A stretch of DNA of 64,000 nt from Micromonospora halophytica (GTDB lineage: Bacteria > Actinomycetota > Actinomycetes > Mycobacteriales > Micromonosporaceae): positions 207,656 to 271,655 of the forward strand of contig NZ_FMDN01000007.1 of assembly GCF_900090245.1 (NCBI RefSeq). The letters are read 5' to 3'. Below are positions 27,162 to 37,664 of the stretch, in pieces. Position numbers and translations under genes: made by a program. Each line of letters opens with the position of its first letter. Within the stretch, counting starts at the first letter, position 1. The notes beneath the pieces were generated by a model. That model was given only the letters and a program-made list of their open reading frames with translations. It did no database searches and was not told the DNA's origin.

Positions 27162-30100
27162 TCAGGCGCGCGGCTTCTCCCGCATCTCGAAGGTCTCGAT
27201 GATGTCGCCGACCTGGACGTTGTTGTAACCGCCCAGCGTCAGACCACACTCGAAGCCCTCGCGGACCTCCGTCGCGTCGTCCTTGAACCGCTTGAGGGAG
27301 CTGATCGTGAGGTTGTCCGCCACGACCGACCCGTCCCGCAGCAGCCGCGCCTTGGCGTTGCGGCGGATGATGCCGGACCGGACGATACAACCGGAGATGT
27401 TGCCGACCTTGGACGAGCGGAAGACGTCGCGGATCTCCGCGCTGCCCAGCTCGACCTCCTCGTACTCCGGCTTGAGCAGACCCTTGAGCGCGGCGTCGAT
27501 CTCCTCGATGGCCTGGTAGATGACCGTGTAGTACCGGATCTCCACGCCCTCGCGGTCGGCGATCTCGCGGACCTTGTTGGCGGCCCGCACGTTGAAGCCG
27601 ATGATCGTGACCGCCTCGGACGAGGCGCTCGCGAGCATGACGTCGCTCTCGGTGATCGCACCCACGCCCCGGTGGATGATCCGGAGCTGGACCTCCTCCG
27701 GGATGTCGAGGTTGAACAGCGCGTCCTCGAGGGCCTCCACCGAACCGGAGACGTCGCCCTTGAGCACCAGGTTGAGCGAGGTCTTCTCGCCCTCCTTGAG
27801 CTGCTCCATGAGCGTCTCGAGAGTCGCCCGGCCGCGGGAGTTGGCGAAGGACGCCGCCCGCCGCCGTGCCTGCCGCTGCTCGGCGATCTGGCGCACCGTG
27901 CGGTCGTCCGCGGCGGCCAGGAAGGTGTCACCCGCACCCGGCACCGCGGTCAGACCGAGCACCAGGACCGGACGGGCCGGACCGGCCTCGGCGACCTGGT
28001 TGCCGTTCTCGTCGAGCATCGCCCGGACCCGGCCGTGCGCCCCACCGGCGACGATCGAGTCGCCCGCCCGCAGGGTGCCCTTCTGCACCAGCACCGTCGC
28101 CACCGCACCACGGCCCTTGTCCAGGTGCGCCTCGATCGCCACACCCTGCGCCGGCCCGTCGATCGGAGCGGTGAGCTCCAGCGACGCGTCGGCGGTGAGC
28201 AGGACCGCCTCGAGCAGGTCGTCGATGCCGATGCCCGGCTTCGCCGCCACGTTGACGAACATGGTGTCGCCGCCGTACTCCTCGGCGACCAGGCCGTACT
28301 CGGTCAGCTGCTGGCGGACCTTGTCCGGGTTGGCCTCCGGCTTGTCGACCTTGTTGACCGCGACCACGATCGGCACGTCGGCCGCCTTGGCGTGGTTGAG
28401 CGCCTCGATGGTCTGCGGCATCACGCCGTCGTCCGCCGCGACGACCAGCACCACGATGTCGGTGACCTGGGCACCACGGGCACGCATGGCGGTGAACGCC
28501 TCGTGACCCGGGGTGTCGATGAAGGTCACCGCGCGGTCCTCGCCCTCGTGCGGCACGTGGACCTGGTAGGCGCCGATGTGCTGGGTGATGCCACCCGCCT
28601 CGCCGGCCACCACGTTCGCCTTGCGGATCGCGTCGAGCAGCTTGGTCTTACCGTGGTCGACGTGACCCATGACGGTCACCACCGGCGCACGGCTGACCAG
28701 GCGGTCCTCCGCGACCTCGGCGTCGAGGTCGATGTTGAACTGCGCGAGCAGCTCGCGGTCCTCGTCCTCCGGGCTGACGATCTGCACGTCGAAGCCGAGG
28801 TGCTCACCCAGCAGCAGCAGGGTTTCGTCGGAGCAGGACTGGGTCGCGGTGACCATCTCGCCCAGGTTGAACATCTCCTGGACCAGCGAACCCGGGTTGG
28901 CGTTGATCTTGTCGGCGAAGTCCGACAGCGAGGCGCCACGGGAGAGCCGGACGACCTGACCCTGACCCCGGGGAGCACCCGAGCTCATGGTCGGAGCCGA
29001 CAGGTTGTCGAACTCCTGTCTGCGCTGCTTCTTGGACTTGCGGCCACGGGTCGGCCGACCACCCGGACGCCCGAAGGCACCCGCGGCGCCGCCACCACGG
29101 CCACGGCCGCCACCACCGGGACGACCACCGCCACCGGCCGGACCGCCCGGACGGAAGCCGCCGCCCGGAGCACCGCCGCCGCCACCGGGACCGCCACGGT
29201 AGCCACCGCCACCGCCGCCGCCACCGGGACCGCCGCGGAAGCCACCGCCACCGCCGCCGCCACCGGGACCGCCGCGGAAGCCACCGCCACCGCCGCCGGG
29301 ACGACCAGCGCCGCCACCGGGACCGCCACGACCGCCACCGGGACCGCCGGGGCGACCCGTGGTGGGCCGCTGGCTCGGCATCGAGGCCGGGCTGGGCCGC
29401 GGCGGCATGGAGGCCGGGCTGGGCCGCGGCGGCATGCCCGCCGGGCTGGGACGGGGGCCGCCGGCACCGGCGGCCGGGGGCCGCTGCTGCTGCTGGCCAC
29501 CCTGGATGCCGAACGGGTTGTTGCCGGCGCCGCGCGCAGGCGGACGGCCACCCGGACGGGCGTTCGGGCCCGGGGCAGGCGCGCCGGGCCGACCGGCGGC
29601 CGGGGAACCCGGGCGGGGCGGCATCGCGCCCGGACCCGGACGCGGGCCGGGACGCGGGCCACCCTCGGTCGGGGGCTCACGCCGGACGTTCTCGCGCTGC
29701 TGCTGGCGGGCGGCCTGGGCGGCCTTGACCGCGGCCTCCTGCTCAGCCTTCAGCGCGGCGGCGCGCGCCTCGGCGGCCGCCACCTCGATGTCGTGTGCGC
29801 TCGCCGGCTTGGCGACCGGGGTCACCGGCTGCGGCGGGCCGGGAACGGGGCCCTTGGGCTTCGGCCCGGGGGTCGGCGCGGCCGGCCGCCGGGGCGGCAT
29901 CGGCTTGGCCGAGACCCGGGGGGCGCCCGGGGCCGGGGTCGGCGTCGGGGTCGGGGTCGGGCTCGGGGCGGCCGCCGGCGGGGCGGACGGCGCCGAGTTG
30001 CCGGCGGACGCGACGAATGCGCCACGCAGCCGTCGGGCGACGGGCGCCTCGACGGTGCTGGACGCGGACTTCACGAACTCGCCCATCTCCTTGAGTTTGG

Positions 30101-30167
30101 CGAGAACGGTCTTGCTTTCGACCCCGAGCTCTTTTGCCAGCTCGTGTACGCGGGCCTTACCTGCCAC
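27162..30167 (-). CDS. infB: Translation initiation factor IF-2
   Basis: 1001 residues from GTG 30167, which has GAGGAG just upstream and starts [22 protein letters not shown] 30179 is less likely. An IF2_N helix is followed by ~350 residues of Pro/Gly/Arg-rich sequence with 13-residue [13 protein letters not shown] repeats. The GTPase domain begins near residue 500: [26 protein letters not shown]. Domains II-IV include the C-terminal fMet-tRNA binding barrel. IF-2 places initiator tRNA on the 30S and promotes subunit joining. Confidence 0.97.
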   Translation of the reverse strand: MAGKARVHELAKELGVESKTVLAKLKEMGEFVKSASSTVEAPVARRLRGAFVASAGNSAPSAPPAAAPSPTPTPTPTPAPGAPRVSAKPMPPRRPAAPTPGPKPKGPVPGPPQPVTPVAKPASAHDIEVAAAEARAAALKAEQEAAVKAAQAARQQQRENVRREPPTEGGPRPGPRPGPGAMPPRPGSPAAGRPGAPAPGPNARPGGRPPARGAGNNPFGIQGGQQQQRPPAAGAGGPRPSPAGMPPRPSPASMPPRPSPASMPSQRPTTGRPGGPGGGRGGPGGGAGRPGGGGGGFRGGPGGGGGGGGFRGGPGGGGGGGGYRGGPGGGGGAPGGGFRPGGPAGGGGRPGGGGRGRGGGAAGAFGRPGGRPTRGRKSKKQRRQEFDNLSAPTMSSGAPRGQGQVVRLSRGASLSDFADKINANPGSLVQEMFNLGEMVTATQSCSDETLLLLGEHLGFDVQIVSPEDEDRELLAQFNIDLDAEVAEDRLVSRAPVVTVMGHVDHGKTKLLDAIRKANVVAGEAGGITQHIGAYQVHVPHEGEDRAVTFIDTPGHEAFTAMRARGAQVTDIVVLVVAADDGVMPQTIEALNHAKAADVPIVVAVNKVDKPEANPDKVRQQLTEYGLVAEEYGGDTMFVNVAAKPGIGIDDLLEAVLLTADASLELTAPIDGPAQGVAIEAHLDKGRGAVATVLVQKGTLRAGDSIVAGGAHGRVRAMLDENGNQVAEAGPARPVLVLGLTAVPGAGDTFLAAADDRTVRQIAEQRQARRRAASFANSRGRATLETLMEQLKEGEKTSLNLVLKGDVSGSVEALEDALFNLDIPEEVQLRIIHRGVGAITESDVMLASASSEAVTIIGFNVRAANKVREIADREGVEIRYYTVIYQAIEEIDAALKGLLKPEYEEVELGSAEIRDVFRSSKVGNISGCIVRSGIIRRNAKARLLRDGSVVADNLTISSLKRFKDDATEVREGFECGLTLGGYNNVQVGDIIETFEMREKPRA
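29171..29279. repeat. 39-bp coding repeats in infB
   Basis: Two full 39-bp copies (29202-29240 and 29241-29279, identical) and a partial third upstream encode the Gly-rich 13-residue unit of the IF-2 linker. Likely to vary in copy number by slippage. Confidence 0.7.
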
Positions 30168-30260
30168 TGCACTCCTCACTCCGAGGTCGTGCGGGCAGCA
30201 CCCGCAGCGACCTCACTCGTGCACTTGAAGCCTGGTCATTTCAGGGACTTCATCGTGTGC

Positions 30261-30593
30261 TCATGTCGGTCGTCCTACCCTGCTAGCGACCCTCGCCCGG
30301 TCGGGTTGACCGGACGTAGTGGTTGGCGCATCGATGTACTCCGCGACGGCGCCGTGGTCAGGGACCCCGGTGAGGCGCAGCGCACGCCCGAAGGCGCGAC
30401 GCCGCACCGCCTGCGCGAAGCAGGCCGGATCCGGGTGCATGTTCGCTCCCCGACCCGGCAGCCTGCGAGTCGGATCGGGCCGGAGACTGAGATCAGCCCC
30501 GTCGCCGACCGCGACGATCCGCAGCAATTCGCTGGCCGGCGCACGTCGCCGGCAACCCACACAGGTGCGCTCCGGCTGCGCGCGTCGTACCAC
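30261..30593 (-). CDS. YlxR (DUF448) RNA-binding protein
   Basis: About 110 residues from GTG 30593. RTCVGCRRRAPASELLRIV is the YlxR signature, and GRGANMHPDPACFAQAVRRRAFGRAL matches the RNA-binding end (quoted in part). The frame extends upstream to 30689, overlapping nusA by 80 bp; the family's usual size of 90-110 residues supports the shorter form. YlxR sits between nusA and infB in Gram-positive bacteria and binds nucleic acid. Its exact role is unsettled. Confidence 0.88.
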   Translation of the reverse strand: MVRRAQPERTCVGCRRRAPASELLRIVAVGDGADLSLRPDPTRRLPGRGANMHPDPACFAQAVRRRAFGRALRLTGVPDHGAVAEYIDAPTTTSGQPDRARVASRVGRPT

Positions 30594-30609
30594 TGGAGGA
30601 AGTCTACCC

Positions 30610-31653
30610 CTAGCTCGCCGAGATCGCGCCGCCCGGCTCCGGGACGTGATCAGCCCCGCCCCGACCGCCCGCCCCGGCCTGCTCCGCATCGGACCGGATG
30701 TCGATCCGCCAACCGGTCAACCGGGCAGCAAGCCGGGCATTCTGCCCCTCCCGCCCGATGGCGAGGGAGAGCTGGAAGTCCGGGACGGTCACCCGGGCCG
30801 TCCGGGTGGCCAGGTCGACCACCTCGACCCGCAGCGCCTTGGCCGGCGACAGCGCGTTGCCGACGAAGGTCGCCGGGTCGTCCGACCAGTCGATGATGTC
30901 GATCTTCTCACCGTGCAGCTCGCTCATCACCGCGCGCACCCGCTGGCCCATCGGGCCGATGCAGGCGCCCTTGGCGTTCACACCCTGGGCGGTGGAGCGG
31001 ACCGCGATCTTCGTACGGTGACCCGCCTCACGGGCGATCGCGCCGATCTCGACGGTGCCGTCGGCGATCTCCGGCACCTCCAGCGCGAAGAGCTTCTTCA
31101 CCAGCGCCGGATGCGAGCGGGAGAGGGTGATCTGCGGACCACGCATCCCCTTGGCCACGTGCACCACGACGCAGCGGATCCGCTCACCGTGCTCGTACCG
31201 CTCGCCGGGCACCTGCTCGGACTGCGGCAGCACGCCCTCCAGCTTGCCCAGGTCGACGCTGACGATGCCCTTCTCCTTGCGGGCCTCGTGCGCCTGCACC
31301 ACGCCGGTGACCAGGTCACCGTCGCGGCCGACGTACTCGCCGAAGTGCACCTCGTCGGTGGCCTCCCGCAGCCGCTGGAGGATCACCTGCTTGGCGGTCA
31401 TCGCGGCGATCCGGCCGAAGTCGTGCGGGGTGTCGTCCCACTCCCGCACCACGGTGCCGTCGTCGTCCAGCTCCTGGGCGTAGACCAGGGCGGCACCGTT
31501 CTTGCGGTCGATCTCCACCCGGGCGTGCGGCTCGGCGCCGTCGGTGTGCCGGTAGGCGGTCAGCAGCGCGGTCTCGATCGCCGCGAGGATCGTGTCGAAC
31601 GGGATCTCCCGCTCGCGCTCGAGTGCGCGCAGCGCCGCGAGGTCGATGTTCAC
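30610..31653 (-). CDS. nusA: Transcription termination/antitermination factor NusA
   Basis: 347 residues, the short actinobacterial form without E. coli-type C-terminal acidic repeats. The N-terminal RNA polymerase-binding domain ([16 protein letters not shown]) is followed by an S1 domain ([16 protein letters not shown]). KH1 and KH2 follow ([36 protein letters not shown]). It modulates pausing, termination and rRNA antitermination. The stop TAG is 17 bp before the ylxR start, and its start overlaps rimP by 4 bp (ATGA). Confidence 0.96.
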   Translation of the reverse strand: MNIDLAALRALEREREIPFDTILAAIETALLTAYRHTDGAEPHARVEIDRKNGAALVYAQELDDDGTVVREWDDTPHDFGRIAAMTAKQVILQRLREATDEVHFGEYVGRDGDLVTGVVQAHEARKEKGIVSVDLGKLEGVLPQSEQVPGERYEHGERIRCVVVHVAKGMRGPQITLSRSHPALVKKLFALEVPEIADGTVEIGAIAREAGHRTKIAVRSTAQGVNAKGACIGPMGQRVRAVMSELHGEKIDIIDWSDDPATFVGNALSPAKALRVEVVDLATRTARVTVPDFQLSLAIGREGQNARLAARLTGWRIDIRSDAEQAGAGGRGGADHVPEPGGAISAS

Positions 31654-32363
31654 CTCTCCTCGTCCTCCACATCATCTTCGTCGTCGATGTCGTCGATGTC
31701 CTCGCCGTCCTCGCCGGCGCCGTCGAACTCGTCCGCCTCGTCGATCTCGTCGAGGCGGTTGAACTCGACCTGCACCCGGCCGGGGCCCAGCTCGGCGTAC
31801 ATGTGCTCGGTGCGGCCGGAGCCGGTCTCCAGCGCCACCCGCTCGTCGTCGGCCGCCACCACCCGGCCGGTGACCTGACGGTCCCCGGCGGGCTGCCCGT
31901 CGCGCTGCTCCGGCAGCGCCGCCGCGCCCCGCACGGTCACCTTGACCAGCCGGCCGACGTTGCGTCGCCAGTGCCGGGGCAGGGTGAGCGGCCGGTCCAC
32001 GCCCGGCGAGCTGACCTCGAGCTGGTACTCCCCCGCCACGATGTCGCCGCCGGACTCCTCGGCCGCGTCCAGCGCCGCCGACACCGCGCGGGAGACGTCC
32101 GCGACGGCGTCCAGGTTGACCCCGCCGTCGGCGTCCACGATCACGCGGACGACGTGCCGGCGGCCGGCCCGGGAGACCGACAGGTCCTCCAGGTCGTACC
32201 CCTCACGGGTGACCACGGGCTCGATGACCTCGCGCAGCCGGGCACGCCGCGCGGCGAGGTCGGTCCGGGGTGCGCCCGCGCGGTCCCCGCCCCGGGAGCC
32301 GTCGGTACGACGGGATCGCCCCGCCGGCCCCGTCGGCCTGGTGGCACGGCCACGCTGCGTCAT
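31650..32363 (-). CDS. rimP: Ribosome maturation factor RimP
   Basis: 237 residues from ATG 32363, with GAAGGG ~6 nt upstream. The N-terminus is Arg/Gly-rich and longer than usual. The RimP N-domain reads [18 protein letters not shown] and [21 protein letters not shown], with [17 protein letters not shown] at the domain junction. A Sm-like C-domain follows, then an acidic tail of ~25 Asp/Glu-rich residues. It assists 30S assembly. First gene of the rimP-nusA-ylxR-infB run. Confidence 0.94.
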   Translation of the reverse strand: MTQRGRATRPTGPAGRSRRTDGSRGGDRAGAPRTDLAARRARLREVIEPVVTREGYDLEDLSVSRAGRRHVVRVIVDADGGVNLDAVADVSRAVSAALDAAEESGGDIVAGEYQLEVSSPGVDRPLTLPRHWRRNVGRLVKVTVRGAAALPEQRDGQPAGDRQVTGRVVAADDERVALETGSGRTEHMYAELGPGRVQVEFNRLDEIDEADEFDGAGEDGEDIDDIDDEDDVEDEER

Positions 32364-32536
32364 CTGCGCACCCTTCTGCTGTTCGGCGGCGGTCCGGGCG
32401 GCCGCCACGCCGGCACGCCACCGGGGCGGTCGCGCCGGTGGCTGCGCAGAGCGTAACGCGCCGCCGGGGTGGTGGACCGAGCGGCGCACCGACGGCGGTC
32501 ACCCACCTGACCGCGCCGATGGTGTTGACTTGTCCG

Positions 32537-33034
32537 GTGGCGACGGGCAGATGGACCGCGAACGACGGTGGACCGGGACGAACCCGGCGCGCCCTGCTGC
32601 GTACCGGGGCGCTGCTGGCGGTGGGTGGCACGGCCGCGCCGCTGACCGGCTGTGATCTTTTCGACGGCGACGAGCCCCCGCCGCCCGACCCGCTGGAGCC
32701 GCTCGCCGCCGAGGCCCGGGAGCTGGCCGCCCGGCACCGGGCCGCGATCGCCGCCGACCCGGGGCTGGCCGACCGGCTCACCCCGATCGCCGACGCGCAC
32801 GCGGCGCACGCCGACGAGATCCATCGGCTGATCGGCCGGCCGGCGCCGTCCGGGTCGCCCGGCCCGCAGCCGACAGCCGGGGACCGCGCCGGGCTGCTCG
32901 CCGGGCTCCGGGAGGCGGAGCAGCGGGGCCGGCAGGCCGCCGCGAAGGCGTGCGCGGAGGCGCCGGGCGAGCGGGCCGCCCTGCTCGGCTCGGTCACCGC
33001 CGCCCGGGCCACCCACGTGGAGGCGCTGAAGTGA
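32537..33034 (+). CDS. Putative Tat-type lipoprotein, helical
   Basis: 165 residues from GTG 32537; ATG 32519 is an in-frame alternative. GRTRRALLRTGALLAVGG resembles a twin-arginine signal, and LTGC is a lipobox, so export as a lipoprotein is likely. The mature part is nearly all helix with repeated His/Glu (AHAAHADEIHRL), suggestive of a ferritin-like bundle. Its stop overlaps the GTG of the DUF4439 gene by 4 bp. Genes of this kind flank rimP in many actinomycetes (recalled, not checked). Function unknown. Confidence 0.65.
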   Translation: MATGRWTANDGGPGRTRRALLRTGALLAVGGTAAPLTGCDLFDGDEPPPPDPLEPLAAEARELAARHRAAIAADPGLADRLTPIADAHAAHADEIHRLIGRPAPSGSPGPQPTAGDRAGLLAGLREAEQRGRQAAAKACAEAPGERAALLGSVTAARATHVEALK

Positions 33035-33480
33035 CCCGACGGCAGGCACCGACCGACGCCGGCCAGGCGTTCGCCGACGCGCTGGCCGCCGAGTACGCGG
33101 CGATCTTCGCCTACGGCCCGATCGGGGTACGGCTGACCGGCGCCGCCCGGCGGGACGCCCGCTCGGCCGAGGCGGCCCACCGCGCCCGCCGTGACGCGCT
33201 GGTGCTCCAACTCACCACCGGCGGTGGTCAGGTCCCGGCGGACAAGGCCGGCTACGCCCTGCCCTACCCGGTCACCGACCGGGCCGCCGCGCTGCGGCTG
33301 GCGATCGAGGTCGAGGAGCGGACGGCCGCGTACTGGCGGGCAGCGCTGCCGGTGACCACCGGCGCGGACCGCACCCGCGCGTTGAACGCGTTGACCGACT
33401 GCGCGGTCCGGGCCGCCCGGTGGCGGCGGGCGGCGGGCGTCGATCCGGTCACCGTGGCCTTCCCCGGCCGGCCCGACTGA
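33031..33480 (+). CDS. DUF4439 ferritin-like domain protein
   Basis: 149 residues from GTG 33031, coupled by a 4-bp GTGA overlap to the lipoprotein gene. A four-helix bundle with FADALAAEYAAIFAYGPIG in the first helix, AHRARRDALVLQL in the second and AIEVEERTAAYWRAAL in the third. The Glu/His residues match the positions expected of DUF4439. The family is structurally ferritin-like; metal binding here is an inference. It probably acts with the lipoprotein upstream. Confidence 0.8.
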   Translation: MTRRQAPTDAGQAFADALAAEYAAIFAYGPIGVRLTGAARRDARSAEAAHRARRDALVLQLTTGGGQVPADKAGYALPYPVTDRAAALRLAIEVEERTAAYWRAALPVTTGADRTRALNALTDCAVRAARWRRAAGVDPVTVAFPGRPD

Positions 33481-33501
33481 GCGGGGCCGGCACCGCTGCG
33501 G

Positions 33502-33530
33502 TTGCGCTCCGCATACGGGGTATGCATACT
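33502..33530 (+). promoter_or_regulatory. PadR gene promoter
   Basis: TTGCGC (33502-33507), a 17-bp spacer and CATACT (33525-33530) end 8 nt before ATG 33539. No ribosome-binding site is visible, so the message is probably leaderless. The -10 is embedded in palindromic sequence (next entry). Confidence 0.5.
33511..33529 (+). promoter_or_regulatory. Overlapping palindromes, likely PadR operator
   Basis: GCATACGGGGTATGC (33511-33525) and GTATGCATAC (33520-33529) overlap and cover the -10 box. PadR proteins commonly repress their own operon from such sites; this one is inferred from position and symmetry. Confidence 0.5.
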
Positions 33531-33538
33531 CCGTTGCC

Positions 33539-34123
33539 ATGTCCATCCGCCACGGCCTGCTCGCCCTGCTCGAGCGTGGTCAGATGTACGGCTACCAGCT
33601 GCGCGCCGCCTTCGAGGAGTCGACCGGCTCGACCTGGCCGCTGAACATCGGGCAGGTCTACACCACCCTCAACCGCCTCGAACGCGACGGGCTGGTCCGC
33701 CCGCTGCCCGAGCACGAGGGCGGGCAGCGGCCGTACGAGATCACCGACGCCGGCCGGGCGGACCTGGCGCTGTGGTTCGCCACCCCGATCAGCCGCGCCG
33801 ACCGCCCCCGCGACGAGCTGTCGATCAAGTTGGCCCTCGCGCTGACCACGCCCGGCGTCGACGTACGGGCGGTGGTGCAGACCCAGCGCAGCGCCACCAT
33901 GCGCACCCTGCAGGAACTGACCCGGCTGAAGTACGCCAGCGACAGGCCGGAGGACCTGCCCTGGCGGCTGGTGCTGGACGCGATGGTGTTCCAGGCCGAG
34001 GCGGAGATCCGCTGGCTGGACCACTGCGAGACGAGCCTCGTCCGTTACCGCCCCGCCCCACCCGCCGGCCGCACCACCCATCCGGGGGCGGTGGACCGGG
34101 CCGACGAGGAGGCCCGCCGGTGA
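33539..34123 (+). CDS. PadR family transcriptional regulator
   Basis: 194 residues. The N-terminal winged helix begins IRHGLLALLERGQMYGYQL and continues NIGQVYTTLNRLERDGLV, both PadR hallmarks. The C-terminal Vir-type helical dimerisation domain (EIRWLDHCETSL) is complete. It overlaps the ABC ATPase gene by 4 bp (GTGA), so it is the first gene of a three-gene operon whose transporter it presumably represses. The ligand is unknown. Confidence 0.9.
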   Translation: MSIRHGLLALLERGQMYGYQLRAAFEESTGSTWPLNIGQVYTTLNRLERDGLVRPLPEHEGGQRPYEITDAGRADLALWFATPISRADRPRDELSIKLALALTTPGVDVRAVVQTQRSATMRTLQELTRLKYASDRPEDLPWRLVLDAMVFQAEAEIRWLDHCETSLVRYRPAPPAGRTTHPGAVDRADEEARR

Positions 34124-34854
34124 GCGGGCCCGACGCCCCGGTGCTCGACCTGCGGGACGTCCACCGCACCCACGGCAGCGGCGCGGCCGCCGTGCACGCG
34201 CTGCGCGGGGTCAGCCTCACCGTCCGGCCCGGTGAACTGGTCGCCGTGATGGGTCCCTCGGGCTCCGGCAAGTCCACCCTGCTCACCCTGGCCGGCGGGC
34301 TGGACAGCCCCACCGCCGGCGAGGTCGTGGTCGAGGGGCAGCCGCTCGGCACCCTCGACCACCGCGAACTCGCCCGGCTGCGCCGCCGGCGCATCGGCTA
34401 CGTCTTCCAGGACCTCAACCTGCTGGGCAGCCTCACCGCCGCGGAGAACGTGGCCCTCCCCCTCGAACTCGACGGTTCGGGCGTACGGCCGGCCCGGCGG
34501 GCGGCGCTCGCCGCCTTGGAGGAGGTCGGGCTGACCGGGCTGGGCGAGCGCTTCCCCGACCAGATGTCCGGCGGTCAGCAGCAACGGGTGGCGATCGCCC
34601 GCGCGCTGGTCGGCGAGCGGCGGCTGGTGCTGGCCGACGAGCCGACCGGGGCGCTGGACTCGCAGACCGGCGAGGCGGTGCTGCACCTGCTGCGCCGCCG
34701 GGTCGACGCGGGTGCGGCCGGGGTGCTGGTCACCCACGAGGCACGGCACGCCGGCTGGGCCGACCGGGTGGTCTTCCTCCGCGACGGGATCATGGTCGAC
34801 TCGACCGCGCCGCTGCCCGGCGTCGAGCAGTTGCTCTCCGGCAGCGGCAGGTGA
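34120..34854 (+). CDS. ABC transporter ATP-binding protein (MacB/LolD type)
   Basis: 244 residues from GTG 34120. Walker A GPSGSGKST, Q-loop FQDLNLLGSLTAAENV, signature MSGGQQQRVAIARAL, Walker B LVLADEPTGALDS and H-loop VTHEA are all intact. LDS after the Walker B is the MacB/LolD/YxdL subfamily mark. It pairs with the FtsX-like permease that begins at 34851, overlapping this stop by 4 bp. Confidence 0.92.
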   Translation: MSGPDAPVLDLRDVHRTHGSGAAAVHALRGVSLTVRPGELVAVMGPSGSGKSTLLTLAGGLDSPTAGEVVVEGQPLGTLDHRELARLRRRRIGYVFQDLNLLGSLTAAENVALPLELDGSGVRPARRAALAALEEVGLTGLGERFPDQMSGGQQQRVAIARALVGERRLVLADEPTGALDSQTGEAVLHLLRRRVDAGAAGVLVTHEARHAGWADRVVFLRDGIMVDSTAPLPGVEQLLSGSGR

Positions 34855-37602
34855 GACCGCACCCGGTGACCCGGCGCACCGGTCGGATCGCCGAGGCGGT
34901 CGGTTCCTGGCGGGCCGCGCTGCGCATCGCCCGACGGGAGGCGCGCCGGGCACGCGGGCGTACCGCGCTGGTGCTGGCGATGATCACCCTGCCGGTGCTG
35001 GCGCTGAGCTTCGTCGCGGTCAGCTACGACATGTCCACCCTCACCCGCGCCGAACGGCTCGACCAGCGGATCGGCGCCGCCGACGTCGAGCTGCGCTGGG
35101 TCTCGGAACTCCCGGTCATCCAGGATGCCTGGGGCGAGAACGTGTACCCGCCCGGCGGCATGGACCGGCTGCGGACCCGTCCGGTGACGGCCGCGGAACT
35201 CACCGCCCTGCTGCCGCCCGGCAGCCGCGTCGCCCCGGTGCGCTGGTGGACGCCCTTCGAGGTGCGCGTCGGCGACGAGCTCGAGATGCTCACCGGCCGG
35301 ATACTGGACCTCACCGACCCCGTCGCGGGCTCCGTGGCCCGGCTGCACGAGGGCCGGGTGCCCCACCGACCGGACGAGGTCGCCGTCAGCGCGGCGGCGC
35401 TGCGCGACCTCGACGTCGACCTGGGCACGGCGGTCACCCTGGCCGACGGGTCGCGCGCGTACACCGTGGTCGGGGTGGTGGAGTTCCCGGACGACCTGGG
35501 CGCGACCGCCGCGCTGCCCCCCCGGCGCGACGCCTCCGCCGCCGCCCGGCACCTCGGACGAGAGCTGGCTGGTGGACCTGCCCGCCCCGGTGGACGCCGC
35601 GCTGACGGCCCGGCTCAACGCGCACGGGATCTCCGTCTCCGCACGTACCCCGGTGCCCGGCGCCGCGGCGGTCCCGGACGCCTATCCGTCCAACGCCCTG
35701 GTCTCCGACCCCGAGGGGACGGGCAGCGCGGTGCTGGTCGGCGGGCTCGGCCTGCTGGAGGTGGTGCTCCTGGTCGGACCGGCCTTCGCGGTCGGCGTAC
35801 GGCGGCGACGTCGCGACCTGGCGCTGGTCGCGGTCGCCGGCGGCGACGCGGTCCACCTGCGCCGGATCGTGCTCGCCGACGGGGTGGTGCTGGGTGGCGT
35901 CGGGGCCGCCCTCGGCGTGCTGCTCGGGGTCGCCGTGGCGTTCGCCGGCCGGCCGCTGGTCGAGGAGCACATGATGGGGGCCCGGTTCGGCGGGTACCGC
36001 GTCTTCCCGGCGGCGCTGGTGACGATCGCGGCGGTCGCGGTGCTGGCCGGGGTGCTGGCCGCGCTCGCCCCCGCCTGGACGGCCGCCCGGCAGGACGTGG
36101 TGGCCGGGCTGGCCGGGCGGCGGACGGTGCCGCCGCACCGCCGGCGCTGGCTGGTCCTCGGCGGGACGCTGACCGTCCTGGGCACCGCGACCGCCGCCCT
36201 GGGCGCGCAGCGCGGCACGCCGTTCGTGATCCTCACCGGGCTGGTCCTCGGCGAGCTGGGCCTGGTCTTCGCCACGCCCACCCTGGTCGGTCTGCTGGCC
36301 CGGGTGGGACGGTTGTTGCCGCTGGCGCCCCGGATCGCGCTGCGTGACGCCAGCCGTAACCGCTCCTCCGCCGCCCCGGCGATCTCGGCGGTGATGGCGG
36401 CGGTCGCCGGCAGCGTCGCCGTCGGCGTCTGGGTGGCCAGCGACGCCGCCCGGGCCCGGGCGGGCTGGCAACCCAGCATGCCGCCCGGCCATGTGATGCT
36501 GGTCCGGTCTGGCCCCGCCGAGGCCGACGAGCTGCCGCCGCTGCCGCCGGTCGCCGACCGGGTCCGCAGCGTGCTGGCGGCCGACTCGGTCGCCCGGATC
36601 GACGTGCCGGTCTGCGCCCGGCCGCGTCGGGACGACGAGCACTGCACGGTCGACACGGTGCTGCCTCCCGAGCAGATCTGCCCGTTCCAGGTCGAGGCGT
36701 TCCAGTCGGCCGAGGTCCGCCGGCGGGCGCAGGCCGACCCGCGATGCCGCCGCCCCACCCCACCGCCGAGCGGGTTCCACCTGCCGGTCGTGGTGGACGA
36801 CGGGTCCGCCCTGCCCGCACTGACCGACGCGCCGACGGAGGAGGTGGCCCGGGCGGCAGAAGTGCTGCGGGCCGGCGGCGCGGTGGTGACCGACCCGCGC
36901 CACGTCCGCGACGGCACGGTGACGGTGGCGATGAGCCGGCTCGCCGAGGGCTCCGAGCCGCCGGTGACGACCACCGCCGTGCTGCCCGGGTACGTGCTGC
37001 GCGGCGGCCTGCCGGTGGACCGGCTGGTGCTGTCCACCCCGGCCGCCGCCAGGCTCGGCCTGGCCGTCGAGCCGTTGGGGTACGCCGTCGAGACCCATGC
37101 CGTGCCGACGATGACCCAGCAGCGGCGGCTCGTCGCCGAGCTGCGTCCGCTGGCTCCGTTCTGGGTCGAGGTGGACACCGGCCCGCCCGATTCCGGCCGC
37201 CGACCGCTGCTGTTGCTGCTGGCGGCCGGCGCCGGGGTGATCACCCTGGGGGCCGCCGGGGTGGCCACCGGGCTCGCCGCAGCGGAGGGCCGCCGGGACC
37301 TGTCCACCCTGGCCGCCGTGGGGGCCAGCCCCCGGGTACGTCGGGTGCTCTCGCTCTGCCAGGCCGGGGTGATCGCCGGGCTCGGCTCGGTGCTGGGCAT
37401 CGTGGCCGGCCTCGGCTCGGCGGTGGTCATCCTGACCTCGGTCAACCGGCAGTACGCCGAGTCCTGGCCGGTCCAGGTGCCGTATCCGATCGTGGTGCCC
37501 TGGCTGACCCTGGGGGTGCTGGTGGTCGTGCCGCTGGTGGCGATGCTCGGCGCGGGCCTGTTCACCCGGTCCCGGCTGGCCGTGGAACGCCGGCTGGACT
37601 GA
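34851..37602 (+). pseudogene. FtsX-like ABC permease split by an apparent frameshift
   Basis: Two adjacent frames make one permease. Residues from 34851 read normally to ATAALPP, then the frame turns to Arg/Gly-rich nonsense. The continuation begins in the next frame, including DESWLVDLPAPVDAAL and later FtsX segments to 37602. The switch falls in a run of seven C at 35517-35523. Removing one C joins the frames into ~916 residues with two FtsX domains (around residues 290-430 and 760-910) and periplasmic loops. Either an assembly error or a true disruption; it is written here as interrupted. Partner of the ATPase at 34120. Confidence 0.75.
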
Positions 37603-37664
37603 CCGTGCCGGCGACGGCCGTCCGGAGGGTGCCGCCCGGGCCGTCGAATTGGCAGACTGTCAAC

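Noticed and set aside
27009..30896. 1295-codon open frame opposite infB
   Set aside because: Antisense of IF-2 and YlxR; Thr/Ala and Arg/Gly low-complexity translation mirrors the repeats of infB, and there is no family similarity.
34851..37602. Programmed +1 frameshift in the permease gene
   Set aside because: No slippery codon plus stop or stimulatory structure was recognised at the C7 run, and FtsX-like permeases are not known to use it. Error or mutation is simpler.
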